Shown here: positions 23,585 to 34,955 of the stretch, one piece after another
Position numbering within the stretch: the first letter of the stretch is position 1
Layout: each line of letters opens with the position of its first letter
Assembly (NCBI GenBank): GCA_963573305.1
Contig: OY754333.1
Span: 18,597,013 to 18,661,012, forward strand
Source: Pyrrhosoma nymphula
Taxonomy: Eukaryota > Arthropoda > Insecta > Odonata > Coenagrionidae
Direction of reading: 5' to 3'
DNA length: 64,000 bases
The notes under the pieces: model-generated
Database searches by the model: none
The model's input: only the letters and a program-made list of their open reading frames with translations
What the model was told of the DNA's origin: nothing
Program-made: the position numbers and the translations under genes

Positions 23585-23835
23585 TATGCAACTTTACAGA
23601 AGAATGGAATATGTAAAAACAATGAGGAGCACTATTTGGATTAAAAGACTTAGATAGATAGGCACCACTTCAAGATAAAACGAATTCTCAAGGAACATAA
23701 TAGAGCGGATAGCAGAAGGAGAAGCCCCACGAGGAAGACCGAGGAACATTTGCATAGGTCAACTAAAACTGGATATGAAACTAAGAGAAAGGCTACAAGG
23801 ACAAAAAGGAGAATTAGGGGATAGGGCATAATGAA
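23585..23835 (+). pseudogene. LINE C-terminal relic on + strand
   Basis: The plus strand reads NEFSRNIIERIAEGEAPRGR followed by PRNICIGQLKLDM, then GQKGELGDRA. It is the RGRPRxxxxxQL segment near the end of RTE-like LINE proteins. It is decayed, with stops upstream. Confidence 0.5.
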
Positions 23836-24849
23836 ATACTTTAGTCCACTTATTTTATGATTCTTCATAGAAGCTTTTGCGAGTCATCATGATAAAATAT
23901 ATTAATTGGGTGCAGCCGGGGTGCACCCAGTTAATACATGCCCTAAAGTACACGTGGTACTTTTTGGCATGGTAATTTTGAGTGGTTGTTCTCGAACATT
24001 TAGTGGTCTTTTCTGGTCAACTTTTCTAGGGACTAAGCCTGCTACCAAGCTTTGAGTCTTGTTATTACTCCTAAAAAGTAATGTTTTTGCACCGTGGTCA
24101 AGGGTGGGAACAGGAGAGACGAGAGAAGGTGTCTTAGATGTTTTTGCTTATGACTGAGTCTCAAGTATGTCTGATGTTTAGGCCACAGGTTTTGGTAAAC
24201 TTCAGGATTGAATGACTTATGGCGATGGAGGACCCTTTAAGGAATAATAAGATAGTTTGTGCTCATGACCTCTTCTTAAGAAGGATTGACCATAAAACCT
24301 TGAGACGGTCTGGAATATGGACGAAGGTAACGATCAAACGTGCATGTCCGTTTTTTTCTACTGTCACCGTTGAAAACATATGAATACGTTTCCCGCAGCT
24401 AAAGGGTTAATGCTCTTTGACCTCCTTTATGGACGCGGAATAATTGGAATGCATGCGAGAGGGCCTGAGGAAACCGTGTCTGAACTGCGATCTTTGTCCT
24501 CCTAAATGATGTCTCCATCCGGATATAGTAGGAGACGAAATTGGCCGTATGAAAGGAGGAAAGGTCAAAAGGGGTAGCGGAAGAATCGAAAAGGGGCACA
24601 GGCCGGGGCCTCTCTCTTCCTCTCATTCTTTCAGATGTAGCGTGTGGCCTTAGAGAAGAAAATATCCATCGTTTTGGGGGGGGGTTAGACCGAGTGGTTG
24701 TGAAATGTCTACGGGAGAGATCGAACTGAGTGAAGTGGAGACGAAAACATCAGTATGGGAGACGGATCACCTTCGCTGTCGTAAATCCAAAAATTGTTTG
24801 TTCCCTCATATCTCTTCGTTTTAATATCCATCCTTTCAGTCTTCCATTT
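23836..24849. other. Non-coding DNA with a G-rich patch
   Basis: 24400-24760 is GC/purine-richer and includes a run of ten G near 24676. No coding similarity was recognised. Confidence 0.45.
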
Positions 24850-25450
24850 CATTATTCCACCAGATAACCGTTTATTCCTTTATAGGTTTCTATGTGAATA
24901 TCCCTCATAATTGGCCTCATGATTTCATCCTTGGTCTTCCTCGATAATTATTCCCATTTATTTCTCCTTCCATCATTGTGTCCATGAGGTTATTCTTCTC
25001 TCGCCATTTTGTTGTAGGACTTCTTCATTAGTTATTCATTCCAAATTTTGTTCCCATGGCATGTTATGCCATCATCATGCCCTAAAATTAGGTTGACATA
25101 ATATATATTAACTCAAGTAGAATTTTACCTAGTTCTTTTTTCGTTTCTTCCGTTTTGTCATTGGCTCGAGGTTTACTCGTTTTTAAACAGACTTCCATCT
25201 TTGCTAGGGCTTTTGAAATCATTGTATCTAGGCTTCTTCTATCACTGGTGAATCTACTTCCCAGATAGTAAAATTCGTCTATCAGTTTTTCCAGGTCAAG
25301 TTTCACGGTGGTATTTTATTTATGATATTTTCCACTTATTTTCTTCGAATTATATTTTTTTTCATTCAGTTATCATTACCACCAGAGCAACCTCTCCTCC
25401 ACCTAAATGTATATGTTATCAGCAAAGAGAAGCGTACTGATCTCCATGTG
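24850..25450 (-). pseudogene. RTE-like LINE relic from FADD region to C-terminus
   Basis: Minus reading gives STLLFADNIY (about 25440-25410), then LIDEFYYLGSRFTSDRRSLD (frame 25306-25088). It then has KNLMDTMMEGEINGNN and YRGRPRM (near 25000-24920). The order FADD, EFxYLGSxxTxDGRS, RGRPRM is that of the RT and post-RT region of RTE-type LINEs. The catalytic FADD has become FADN. Several stops and frameshifts follow. It appears to be a different, older family than the copies at 14 and 50 kb. Confidence 0.65.
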
Positions 25451-25790
25451 TGTATTCCTGTTTTTATTTTATTTCATTAATAGCAAATGCATTCATTATA
25501 AGTACTGTCTATCACGTGTGACGACGCACACCCTTTGCATACCTTTTTCTTTGCTATATTCCTCTATTTATTCCACGAACTAATACTATGGTCTTCTTTT
25601 TATTTGTCATAAATTTGTATTTCTTCACAGTTTTTTCGTTCAGTTCTGAATTCTCTCTAGATCTTGTTTTGGAGAAAATTGGGATATGGATAGAAAACAG
25701 ACGAAGGAGGGACAAAACAGGAGTAAAAAGGCACCATCCATCCAAGGGGGAGGAAATCCGAGCTCTATAAATGATTAATGAGATTTACAC
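25451..25790. other. Non-coding DNA, nothing recognised
   Basis: Overlapping frames on both strands at 25554-25770 resemble nothing known to me. Confidence 0.45.
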
Positions 25791-26260
25791 GGCACAAGGG
25801 TTTTCCGGAGGAAAAGGATTGTGAGAGAGGAAAGACGGGGTGGACGGGAGGGGGGAGGGTTATTTGCAAGGGTACGGGGTAGTAGGGTGGGTCGCGGGGG
25901 AGAAAGGATAGAGAAGCCCTTCTCTCCCCCACATTGAAGGGGACCTGGGAGGTTTTCAACGGCAGACACAGACGCTGAGAGTGAGACAGGTGGCGGAGAA
26001 TGTGTACAATAGGATAGGCTTACCGTGAGTCGGGTTGCTTAGCATCCGAGGGGGGGTGGGTGGCTTGGTAGGCCTACCCTTCTCTCTTTCCAAAAGTGCA
26101 CCGGCTTTCTCGAGAGGGTGGAGTTTTGGGGTTGAGCATAGTGGGCAAAGTGGGTTTGCTTTAAAGGTTTTGAGTATGCCCCGGGACAGAGTAGCTCGCT
26201 ACGAAAGCCTGCGGGTGGTGGAACAAGGGTTAGGGTTTGCAGTCATCGCGTAGGTAAGTT
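25791..26260 (+). other. G-rich island with quadruplex-type motif
   Basis: The plus strand is strongly G-rich. At 25837-25859 the runs GGGG, GGG, GGGGGG, GGG are separated by short loops, fitting the G-quadruplex pattern, and more G-runs follow to 25902. Open frames here are composition artefacts. Confidence 0.55.
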
Positions 26261-28139
26261 TGACGTCGGTGGAGTTGTTTGAGAAGTCCAAAGTATGGTC
26301 AATGGGGTTGCTGGTGTTTAGGCATACAATGCTGAGGATTGAAGACGTGTCTCCATTAATCCAAAAGTGCTTACTGCTAAGGATGGAGTCGCGCAAAAGA
26401 CCCAGAAGCAAACAACCATTCACGTCGATTTATTTAGCATAAATGGTACAATATTTGAATCTAATTCATCTTATTCTTGCTTTCGGCGGTATATCTGAGG
26501 AATCTCTATCTGGTGTCGCGAAATGATCTTCTGCCGGGACAATTTCCATATTCCGTCGCTCGAGTTAAAACCTATAAGTATTTTTAAAGTTAAAAAGTAC
26601 GTACGGAAAAGCAAAACGTTTTCCATGTTATGGCTGTGGTCAAACACATCTGTTTTCGCCATCTGGTACTATAGCCAAACTGTTCACAAATAACATGATG
26701 CTAAAAGAAGCCTAATGCTAATTCTGCCGTTAGCCGAAGGTGTGGAGACATTAAACTGGACAAAAGGTGTTACAGGGAGTATAAGAATAATGTGGTGCAC
26801 ATTTTCTGTATCCTGTATATTATTTAACACATGACAAAGAATATTTAAGATGCTAGGAGCATTCAAGCTTACTTTTATGGTGAATGTTCTCCTTGTTTTT
26901 GCCAGACGAAAAAGACCTCGGTATCCGAAACCTTTTTTGTTTTAACTTAAATTTGAACTTCTTTTTAAAACATAAAATGCCGCGAGTAAGATATTTGAGA
27001 ATACCATGATAGCAATCTTTGCATATACACTTTCGGATGTGCTCCCTACCAAGAGACTTTAATGTTAGGCAGCATGCATGCGCGAAAGGAATATAACCTA
27101 CTCGTAATCGCAGTGAATGAAATTAAATGCTGTTGTAAGACTCTTTTTTAAGTACCTTACATCAAAGATATATGCAGTATCATAATTCATTTTGCTGAAA
27201 CTCATGCTATTTCATTTGCTGTAAGTCGTATTTTTCAGACAAATACCTTTATTATGAACAAATTTTGAGCATTTCCCTTTGATATTCCATGTATTTCCCG
27301 GCTCTTTTGAAGTATGCTGTCCACATGTAGCGGCAGGTAATTGTACTAATGTTGAGAGAGGGAATCAGTGGTGTTGGGATGACAACCATCTGGAAATGCT
27401 GGATAATCAGTAATTTTATTCATAGCAAGACAACGCAAACGAACAGACAAAAGCTCTTTGGAGGAATACTGCCTATGATCGTTATCATATTCTTTCTTGT
27501 TGAGTAGGACTCCAAATGGGTCTCAACCAACATCTCGGAAAGGGTATTTTTGGCTTGATTAAGAAGAGAGGAACTTTATAACAAAATGAGATAGGTGAAC
27601 TGATTTAGTGATCCTTAAACCTTGGATTCTCTTAACTATCCATCTTCCGTTTACTCTACTAAGCTCGCCAAAGCCTAAGTCATTCCTTGCAAAGTAAAGT
27701 GAGTTCATAGCAAAATATCACAAGGCGTAGTTAACTAGGTATCGCTTAACGTACCGCATTTGTTTACAATAATTAACTTAATAAGCATAAGATGGCTTAG
27801 GTTTTAGATACATATAGATCAGCATAATACCCAGAGAGCCACCAAATTGGGCAGGGGATGTTAGAACGCCAGCCAATAAATTGGGAATTGGGAAAAGGAA
27901 TTGGAAGAGTAGGAGGACAAAGGTGAGTTCCATGTTGACCATTTGTTTTAGGTGTCTCACTCTTGTTTGTTTTTAGTCATTAAGGTTGCGTTGGAAGACA
28001 TAGCTTTAGTAACTATCAGTTCGGCCGTGTTTCTTTCTTATTTTGTCGATTCCATCAGTTTAGAGTAATTGTGCGGGGGCTAAATAATATCATCCATGTC
28101 TTACTGGAACTCGGCTGGTCTGAAGTATTTAAGCAATTT
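26261..28139. other. Non-coding DNA, nothing recognised
   Basis: Short frames only. A GTGTTGGGATGACAACC segment near 27370 faintly resembles the CR1-like 3' ends but is too short to call. Confidence 0.45.
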
Positions 28140-28270
28140 ATGCTGAGTTTAAAGCCTTCTAGTCTCTAGTGGCCCCCAACCTAGTTCAATAAGCTGTGTC
28201 ACACACTCAATTCACCCGTAGCAGTTTTTAACGAAGAGTTCGGCTTTTCTTCTGCATTTCGTGCTGAATG
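28140..28270 (-). pseudogene. CR1/Jockey-type LINE C-terminal fragment
   Basis: Nucleotide similarity to 16541-16670 is clear. AGTCTCTAGTGGCCCCCAAC compares with AGTCTCTAGCGGCTCCCAGC, and GTAGCAGTTTTTAACGAA compares with GTAGCAGTTTTTGACGAA. On minus it encodes the LGWxPLETRR segment. Only about 130 bp survive. Confidence 0.7.
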
Positions 28271-29917
28271 TTTCTGTGAAGGGTGCGACTTTCCTACCAC
28301 CGATGTTTTTTATAATACTAGGAGCATTGAGTTCAAGAAGAGGTCCGTTAGATAACATGATTTAACGTACAAAACAAAAAGTGTCAATCAATGGTAAAGT
28401 AAGATATTGCGAAATCGGCGTACCGCTTCCTTGCGCCACTTGGCGGAAAATATTCTAGGCGGCAATATCGTGCTTAATTTGAAGTTGAATGGCAAAAAAA
28501 CAAGAAAGATATTTTTTTGGATAATTTTATTTACATACCTATGAATTAAAGTACAGTGTTGATCATTGGCTGTCGTGTTATTTTGTGCACCGTTAGTACT
28601 TCCAGTTTTTCAGTTATTTTTTTTATTTTTTTTCATTTCTTAAATTTAAGTTGCATGTTGACAAGTATTGTGAATTTAGATAAATTTTATGAAAGTAAGT
28701 AAAATCATGAGCAATACTTATAGTAAAATTTAATAAGTAAAAAATTGGTATATCATTATATTTTTTGTTTTGATATACGATTACCACCTTTTCTTCGTGA
28801 AAATCGCCTGAAACGTAGGGAAAATGTCCGTGCTTATTTACCTATTTATATTTGAATTTGAAATTAAAGAATTTTTATTTGAATTTTTGCTAGAATTCGT
28901 CTTTTACACTTAGATACTAACTGAATGGTCTATTGCTAATAAATTAGATGATACCAAATTTAGTGTTGAAATTGCGAATGTTGACGTTTATATGTCAAGG
29001 TTTTTCGTTTATGAACGAGACTACTTTAATCATTCGTCAAATTAGGCCAAAGGAAAACAAGAATATTAAGCCTATTACGCAGTCACTGCTTTCCATATAC
29101 TCTCAGATATGAAGCGCGTTATCATATGCCAACTTCTTCTAAATGACTGAATTTAAAAATTTTCTGATGGCAAAGTTACCATAAATAAGTTTGATCCTTA
29201 TCATGGAGGAAGCTGATTTTTTCATTTTCGCGAAAAAATAGTTGCAGTTTTAAAAAAAGGCTGAGTAAACGCTTTTTATCAATTCATTTCGGAAAAATAG
29301 GTACCAATTACGAAAAAATTAGCTGCAGCTCTATCAAAGAGTACTCATCGGAAACTTAGTTAACACCGTTTGAGCACCAGGACTTCGTTGGAGCACATTA
29401 TCTCAGGGAGCTAGATGTTTGATGGGTCATTTTAATTCTCGCTCGTGTAGGTTGATAGATCAGTGCACTTTAACTTCATCACATGAAAATTAGATAAGCT
29501 CGCACATGATGGATCTAGAAATGTCGTGAAAGAAAAAACGGTGAAAGTGACCGCCTAGGCGAGGAAAGTGAATGGAGTTTTGTCAATGTCATTTAGAGGA
29601 CGGTGGTTGGTCTGCCGAAAACAATTTAAAAAGAGGGCAAGGCAACGATTGAGTTATCCCTATTTGGCTTCAATTTTACGACCTTCGCCGTCCGCTGCTA
29701 ACTTGCGATGACTTATTTTTTGAGCTCTTGTTGAATTGTTCACTTGCTAGCGTGCATTTTAGACAATTCATTCATCCATGAAGTCACCATTATGCCGATT
29801 CCTTTCGGGGTAGACACAGCAAAGAAAAATTTCAATGCTCGGTAATAGGCCCGTGAAGCTGACTCTTCTTGGATTAAATGAATCGATTGTGGCGATAATT
29901 TGTTGAAATTGAAGATA
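28271..29917. other. AT-rich DNA, nothing recognised
   Basis: No coding similarity or repeat structure was recognised. Confidence 0.5.
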
Positions 29918-30174
29918 GAATTCACTGTCAAAAAACACAGTACAAAATTCCACTAATTATTTTATTGCTGTCGACCGGTTTCTACGTCTAAAGCGTCATT
30001 TACAAGACAAAACAGATGTTTTGCCTTGTAAATGTTATTTTTGTTTTTGTCTGTTTTTGTCTATAATGTCTTTGCCTGTTATGTCTTGTAAATGACGCTT
30101 TAGACGTCGAAACCAGTCGACAGCATAAAAATAATTAGTGGAATTTAGTACTCTATTTTTGTAACAATGAATTC
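29918..30174. mobile_element. PLE-like foldback element D
   Basis: The arms 29940-30009 and 30082-30151 are near-perfect inverted repeats. A weaker extension reaches GAATTC at 29918 and 30169. Both arms hold GTCGAC next to a GAAAC block. The spacer (30010-30081) is T/G-rich and contains an extra partial copy of the arm tip (TTGTAAATG at 30025-30034). No convincing TSD was found. It lies just 3' of the LINE relic at 30.18-30.7 kb. Confidence 0.7.
30088..30121 (+). ncRNA. Degenerate hammerhead-like motif, right arm of D
   Basis: The GACG...CGTC stem II (loop CTTTAGA) followed by GAAACC is retained, but the CTGATGA core is replaced by TAAATGA. The mirror motif on minus at 29970-30003 is equally changed. 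It is unlikely to be active. Confidence 0.35.
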
Positions 30175-30179
30175 TTCTT

Positions 30180-30720
30180 TAATTAGTTTCTCCAGGCTTA
30201 TTACGTTTCTCATCTTTTTACGTTTCTCATACGCTTCAGTTACACTGTTACATTGCTTACGCTCTCAAGTTCTTAATACCCCTAATGTTCCTTCTCTTAA
30301 GAATATCTTCCACTACTTTCACCCATTATTTTCTTGATCTACCCCTTCCTCTCACACCGTCCACTTTTATATCATAATTTAACTTCTTTATTCGACTCTC
30401 TCACCCATTATCTCGACGTGGCCAAACCAACGAAGCACTCTCCTTCCATATATGTCCATTTTCGGAGTATTCATTCCTCATTTTTTCACGACCCAATCAT
30501 TCCTAACCCAATTGCTCCTGTCCCTTAGACTCATAACATTCCATCTCTTTAGAGTATAATTTACCATATTCACCCATGTCGTTCTCGGTCCACACCTTCC
30601 ATTGGCATCATTCACGTAAATTCTTCCCCCTTGTCCTGTAATGCGATACCGTCCTATTACCGCAGAGAACCATCCCTTCAAACAATATATCATTATGATC
30701 CAAAATGATTTTTCAGAACC
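30180..30720 (-). pseudogene. RTE-like LINE C-terminal relic
   Basis: On minus (30693 to 30200) the order is LKRWNVMSLRDRSNWVRNDW, then GMNTPKMDIYGRRVLRWFGH followed by VEIMGE, then VDGVRGRGRSRK, then WVKVVEDILKRRNIRGIKN. This is the standard C-terminal sequence of RTE-like LINEs, with the same GMNTPxMDI block as the relic at 10.0 kb. Frameshifts separate the blocks. No RT catalytic region remains. Confidence 0.7.
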
Positions 30721-33700
30721 ATCGCCTTAAGCTTTACATACCCTACATCAGAAATTCCCTCCCCTTTTTACATTTTCCGAAGCCATGCAATATGTTGTTC
30801 AATATGTACTTCCAAAAAACCCATTTTTAACCAAATTCCCGCCAATAAGGTGAAATCTAATATACCATATGGGTGTAAATATATACTCATTTTCGAAAGA
30901 ACTGCGGAACTGGCCGCGTAGTAATTTTAACGGTGTCACCCGCTAATGGTCACAAAATTATACTAATCTTTCTTTTATGTCTTTCAAAGGAGTTCATTTA
31001 TATTCAGTATACTATTCCCCTTGTCTGTGGTTTATGCAATGCTTAGAATAATAACTCAAATAATAATTATTAAATATAATAATTTTGAAATTTTGAAAAA
31101 TCCTTCAGAATATGAATATGCACTCATTAACATCTAAAGTGGTGCATTCCTTTTCCTTAATCTTAGTAAAAAAGGAAGAAATATATGATTCTTTCCGGGC
31201 ATCTGCCGGTTGTGTAGTCTATTTGGGATCATCACCACGTCGAAGTCTCCATTGCTACATACGTTTTTATGACCAGGTCGTCCATCTTCTTTAGCGCTAA
31301 ATGATCCTTGGCAGTACATAAAAGTACAGCCATCTATCCAGCCCTGTAGAATTGTACGATTCGGCCATCGAATTGTTGGTAGCAATGGAGAATTCGACTC
31401 GTAAAAGAGCATGAATGCACTCCACAAGCAGATGAAAGGATGATGAAAAGAATTTGACAAGCAATTGACGTCAAATATTCCGTTTTAAACTTCAGTACTC
31501 GCGTCACTTTTTGGATTAACCTTACTCGCGTGGGGTCTGATAGACTCAGGTCATGAATAATTTCATTATAAATTGGATAGATACGAAAAATGCAAACTTA
31601 GAAAACATTTTTTTCTGAATCATGTTATACGTGATAAATTACATAAAATAAGAACATTACAGCCTTCTACTGGGTATGACGTAAAACGCATACGCAGCCA
31701 AACTCAACCTTGTTTTTCGTTACATTTTACATAATTTATGCATTTTTAGTTATTGATACCATATAATAATCAGATATATACTAAGAAAGCAAGGTATGTA
31801 TAATCCTTTTGTATGGATACATTGTGTCCAATCAGGTGCACTTTAACAAGAGCTGCATAAATATAACTGATATGATTTGTCTTGAATTTGAAACTTAATT
31901 TAATCTATAATGCCAATCAGATTTGGAAGCATGAAAAAAGGAAAATTTTATTACGTTCCCTTTGAAGATTTTCCCTATGACATAAAAAACTGGGAGTAAT
32001 ATTGTAAATGGGAAGGTGTTAGGATGTAGAGGGCTTTGAGCACAAAAACCAATTAAATAATAACGAATTTCAATTGAGGGCCTGGGAGTCAAAGTAATAC
32101 AAGTAACATAGACACGAAAAACGATATAAGTACATATGTTCTAAGTTGGTGCCGTCGGGATCCGTCAGGTAATTACAGGAAAAGGAATACAAGTGTTCGA
32201 ACGTATGATGCTGCAACCTAGCCGCCGAGCACTTAAGCTACTATGCTTTTTGTCATTTCTTACCGGAGTAAAGTGATACATGTGACACTGGATGATGTTT
32301 GTTACTTGTATTAATTTGACTCTCAGAGCCTCAATTGCCTTCCATAAGGTGGACGTAGGGCAGTATTACGTTCTCGAGTGCGGAATATTAAAAATTTAAA
32401 TCTCAACAATGCAATAATCCGTTGTTTATCCCAGGAAGTTAAGGCAAACACTTCTTTGAGCTCTATTGATAAACCCCTAGTTGGATGATTCAATAGTTAT
32501 ATTTCTATCAGCTCATAATAAACATGGTATCAAGTGAAATAAACGCCATGTGAGAGACGCGTATGGGTTAAAAATGAAATTATGGCAGGAAAGAGAATGT
32601 GCTGGTGATCCTACGGTCGGGAAAAGGCGAGAATGCCACGGCTGCACTCTGGCGACACTTGCAACAGGAAGTGTGGCGGCTTTTCCTACTCTATATGTTT
32701 CTACTTTTGGGAGAGATATGGGGAAAAAACTCACCGAAGATAGAGGACGGGATGGGTAGTGGCTGAGCGACCGGTTGAAGTTACTTGGAGAGAGGGGTTG
32801 AAATGGGATAGTAAGGGATGCGCGGGGGGGTCATGGAAGCGGGACGGGGCTTGACGCCTTCAACCAGATGGGAATTCTTTCATATAAAAACACGCTGGGG
32901 ACCACCTCTTCATCTGTCTCACACCCGTGTTCCCCCTAGTATTTTTTTTCTTCATCCCTTCCTTGTTCCCTTGAATGTAGGAGGGAATCCTTGGCGTGAT
33001 ATATACACACATTTCGACCTCGGTTACTTCGACCCGGGCACCTTGTGCAATGTGAGTGTGTATGTAAAAGCCTCGGAAGAAAATTTAATTAAATTTTCAG
33101 TGGTGGGTCACGCTAGATATCGAGCAGGTTCCTCTATAATTCTCTCTTTCTTTCTCTCACCGCCTCTTTTTGGGCAGAATCCCCTTATTTTTTTTAATTT
33201 TCTCAAGGTCATTCGTTATCGTCCGTGAAATAAAACATATATATTTTTCGTTTGATGTCCAAACTTGTGTAGCTCGGTGTCACGAGAGGGGTGGACGATG
33301 GAGGATTTTGGACTCATTCTCTCTCTTTTATTTTTAAATGATAGTTCTCTACTTTTTTCTCTCTCTTTCTCTTTTAATCGGATGCGAGGGGAAAATGAAA
33401 CGTTGTTTAAGGCGACTCTGTCCGCTACCGTAAAAATCCTCCGGCGTGCGAGAGTAGCATTAGGTCAGCGCTCTCGCGAGGCTCAGAGAAAAAATTGCCT
33501 CCTTTTTGGATAATGTTTATAATCAACGTAATTGATTATGTGTCCCTTGACGTTTTTTTTCTTTACTGCTCTAACCGATAGTTTTTCAAGCATGAGGATG
33601 AGTGATTGATTAAATAAATGTAACTTGAGGAGAACGGCTTTTGTGGTCTTTACCATTGCCCCTATGTTTCCTTGTCGATTTGTAACACGATATACCTATG

Positions 33701-34009
33701 TGTTTTTGATGCCGGAGGTAAATGAGCAAAATTAATTTTATCTTTATTTTTGTGACTGACCATCTTGTTTATCAACCAATTTTTAATAATATATATAATT
33801 CTTTGTATATTTTTTGTCTTCCCCCATATCCAATTGCTTATTAAGCGTTTCATTTTTAAACAAAAATATATATTGATATTTACTAAGTACATCCAATATT
33901 ACTTGTAAAAACAAGAAATAATGGAGTAAATACACACATAAAATATTTGAAACAGGAAATGGCTTCATTAACATTATATTTTATTTTTATACCTTCGGCC
34001 CTATGCCGT
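30721..34009. other. Non-coding DNA with a GC-richer patch
   Basis: 32560-33500 is GC-richer. It carries frames up to 136 codons (32818-33228) that resemble no known protein and are rich in low-complexity segments. The rest is AT-rich and featureless. Confidence 0.4.
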
Positions 34010-34185
34010 AAGCCACGAAGTTTAGTGGCCGCGAATCATTCGCGACCGGATCACGAAATAAAGTCACAATCTCGAAATGTGCGAGTCGCTAAGCACTTCA
34101 CGAAACATTCCCCGCGAAAGATTGTCGGTTCAGTTTTCGTGGTGATGACGGGTGACCGCGAAAACGGAATTTTCGCCACGTAAAC
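34010..34185 (+). repeat. CGCGA-rich dispersed repeat, copy 1
   Basis: This block has repeated CGCGAA and TTCGC motifs in AT-rich surroundings. Its core, TGCGAGTCGCTAAGCA at 34080-34095, continues with similarity to the complement of 36380-36425 (TGCGAGTAGCTAAGCA). It could be a MITE or other non-autonomous transposon, but termini and TSD are not visible. Confidence 0.4.
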
Positions 34186-34206
34186 AGATGAAGACTTCAC
34201 CTACTG

Positions 34207-34282
<76 letters not shown>
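34207..34282. repeat. (TA)n microsatellite, block 1
   Basis: An almost uninterrupted TA dinucleotide repeat of about 76 bp. It flanks foldback E on the left. Confidence 0.95.
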
Positions 34283-34283
<1 letters not shown>

Positions 34284-34648
34284 CTTCCAGGAAAATCACT
34301 CGGGTGATAAATATACAGTATGCCAAGAGGGTGGCCGATAAAAAATATACACACGGAAAAAAGAACACTTACACATAAAAATTTTCGATATTTCGGTGAA
34401 GTCTAGCTCCACCTTTCTCAAGGTTTAAGGTAGGAATGAAGAAAAGGAGAGAGATTGAGGTATGGGAGGGGAAAGACCTTCGTCTCCCCCTCTTTCCCCT
34501 CCCATACCTCAATCTCTCTCCTTTTCTTCATTCCTACCTTAAACCTTGAGAAAGGTGGAGCTAGACTTCACCGAAATATCGAAAATTTTTATGTGTAAGT
34601 GTTCTTTTTTCCGTGTGTATATTTTTTATCGGCCACCCTCTTGGCATA

Positions 34649-34658
<10 letters not shown>
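34283..34658 (-). mobile_element. PLE-like foldback element E in TA repeat
   Basis: A left tail of about 28 nt (34283-34310) precedes a near-perfect palindrome with arms about 34311-34476 and 34491-34658, the longest in the window. (TA)n lies directly on both sides, so any TSD is hidden in the microsatellite. The arms carry a diverged hammerhead-like motif. The inner part is purine/pyrimidine-strand asymmetric (GGAGAGAGATTGAGG). Confidence 0.8.
34544..34581 (+). ncRNA. Diverged hammerhead-like motif, right arm of E
   Basis: CTTGAGA is followed by GGTG paired with CACC as stem II, then GAAATATCG. The core departs from CTGANGA and the bases after GAAA are ATATC instead of ACGTC. The mirror copy is on minus at 34386-34423. 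Activity is doubtful. Confidence 0.35.

Positions 34659-34678
<20 letters not shown>
34652..34678. repeat. (TA)n microsatellite, block 2
   Basis: TA repeat between foldbacks E and F. Confidence 0.95.
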
Positions 34679-34682
<4 letters not shown>

Positions 34683-34775
34683 ACGAAACGAAAATTTCGC
34701 CAATAGGCCACAATATAATAAAAACACTTGACAGGGGGTGGGGAAAGAAAAGGAAAAAGAGAGAGAGGACTTACT

Positions 34776-34810
34776 GGGACGTTTCGGGCATGTAGGCCCT
34801 TCTTCAGCTG
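34776..34810 (-). ncRNA. Hammerhead-like ribozyme motif, left arm of F
   Basis: On minus: CTGAAGA (34807-34801), A, GGGC paired with GCCC around CTACAT, GAAA (34785-34782), then ACGTC. All invariant core positions are present. ACGT is self-complementary, the expected dimeric stem III. Confidence 0.7.
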
Positions 34811-34830
34811 TAGACTTCTCAATTTTCTAC

Positions 34831-34864
34831 AGCTGAAGAAGGGCCTACATGCCCGAAACGTCCC
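34831..34864 (+). ncRNA. Hammerhead-like ribozyme motif, right arm of F
   Basis: CTGAAGA (34833-34839), A, GGGC (34841-34844), loop CTACAT, GCCC (34851-34854), GAAA (34855-34858), then ACGTC with the predicted cleavage after C. It is identical in core and stem to the left-arm copy. It is the best ribozyme candidate in the window, together with G. Confidence 0.7.
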
Positions 34865-34914
34865 AGTAAGTCCTCTCTCTCTTTTTACTTTTCTTTCCCC
34901 ACCCCCTGTCAAGT

Positions 34915-34916
<2 letters not shown>

Positions 34917-34950
<34 letters not shown>
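34917..34950. repeat. (TA)n microsatellite, block 3
   Basis: TA repeat continuing after foldback F. Confidence 0.95.
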
Positions 34951-34954
<4 letters not shown>

Positions 34955-34955
34955 T

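Larger units (their letters stand above)
34679..34920 (-). mobile_element. PLE-like foldback element F in TA repeat
   Basis: A 43-nt left tail (34679-34721) precedes a near-perfect palindrome (arms 34722-34813 and 34828-34920). (TA)n abuts the tail on the left and the palindrome on the right. Both arms carry an intact minimal hammerhead-like motif. With element E this makes a serial insertion into one microsatellite, in the same orientation. Confidence 0.85.

Noticed and set aside
31134..31460. 108-codon minus-strand open frame
   Set aside because: No domain recognised and no LINE motif found in any frame.
32818..33228. 136-codon plus-strand open frame
   Set aside because: No recognisable motif, embedded in a compositionally biased patch. 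I could not support a gene.
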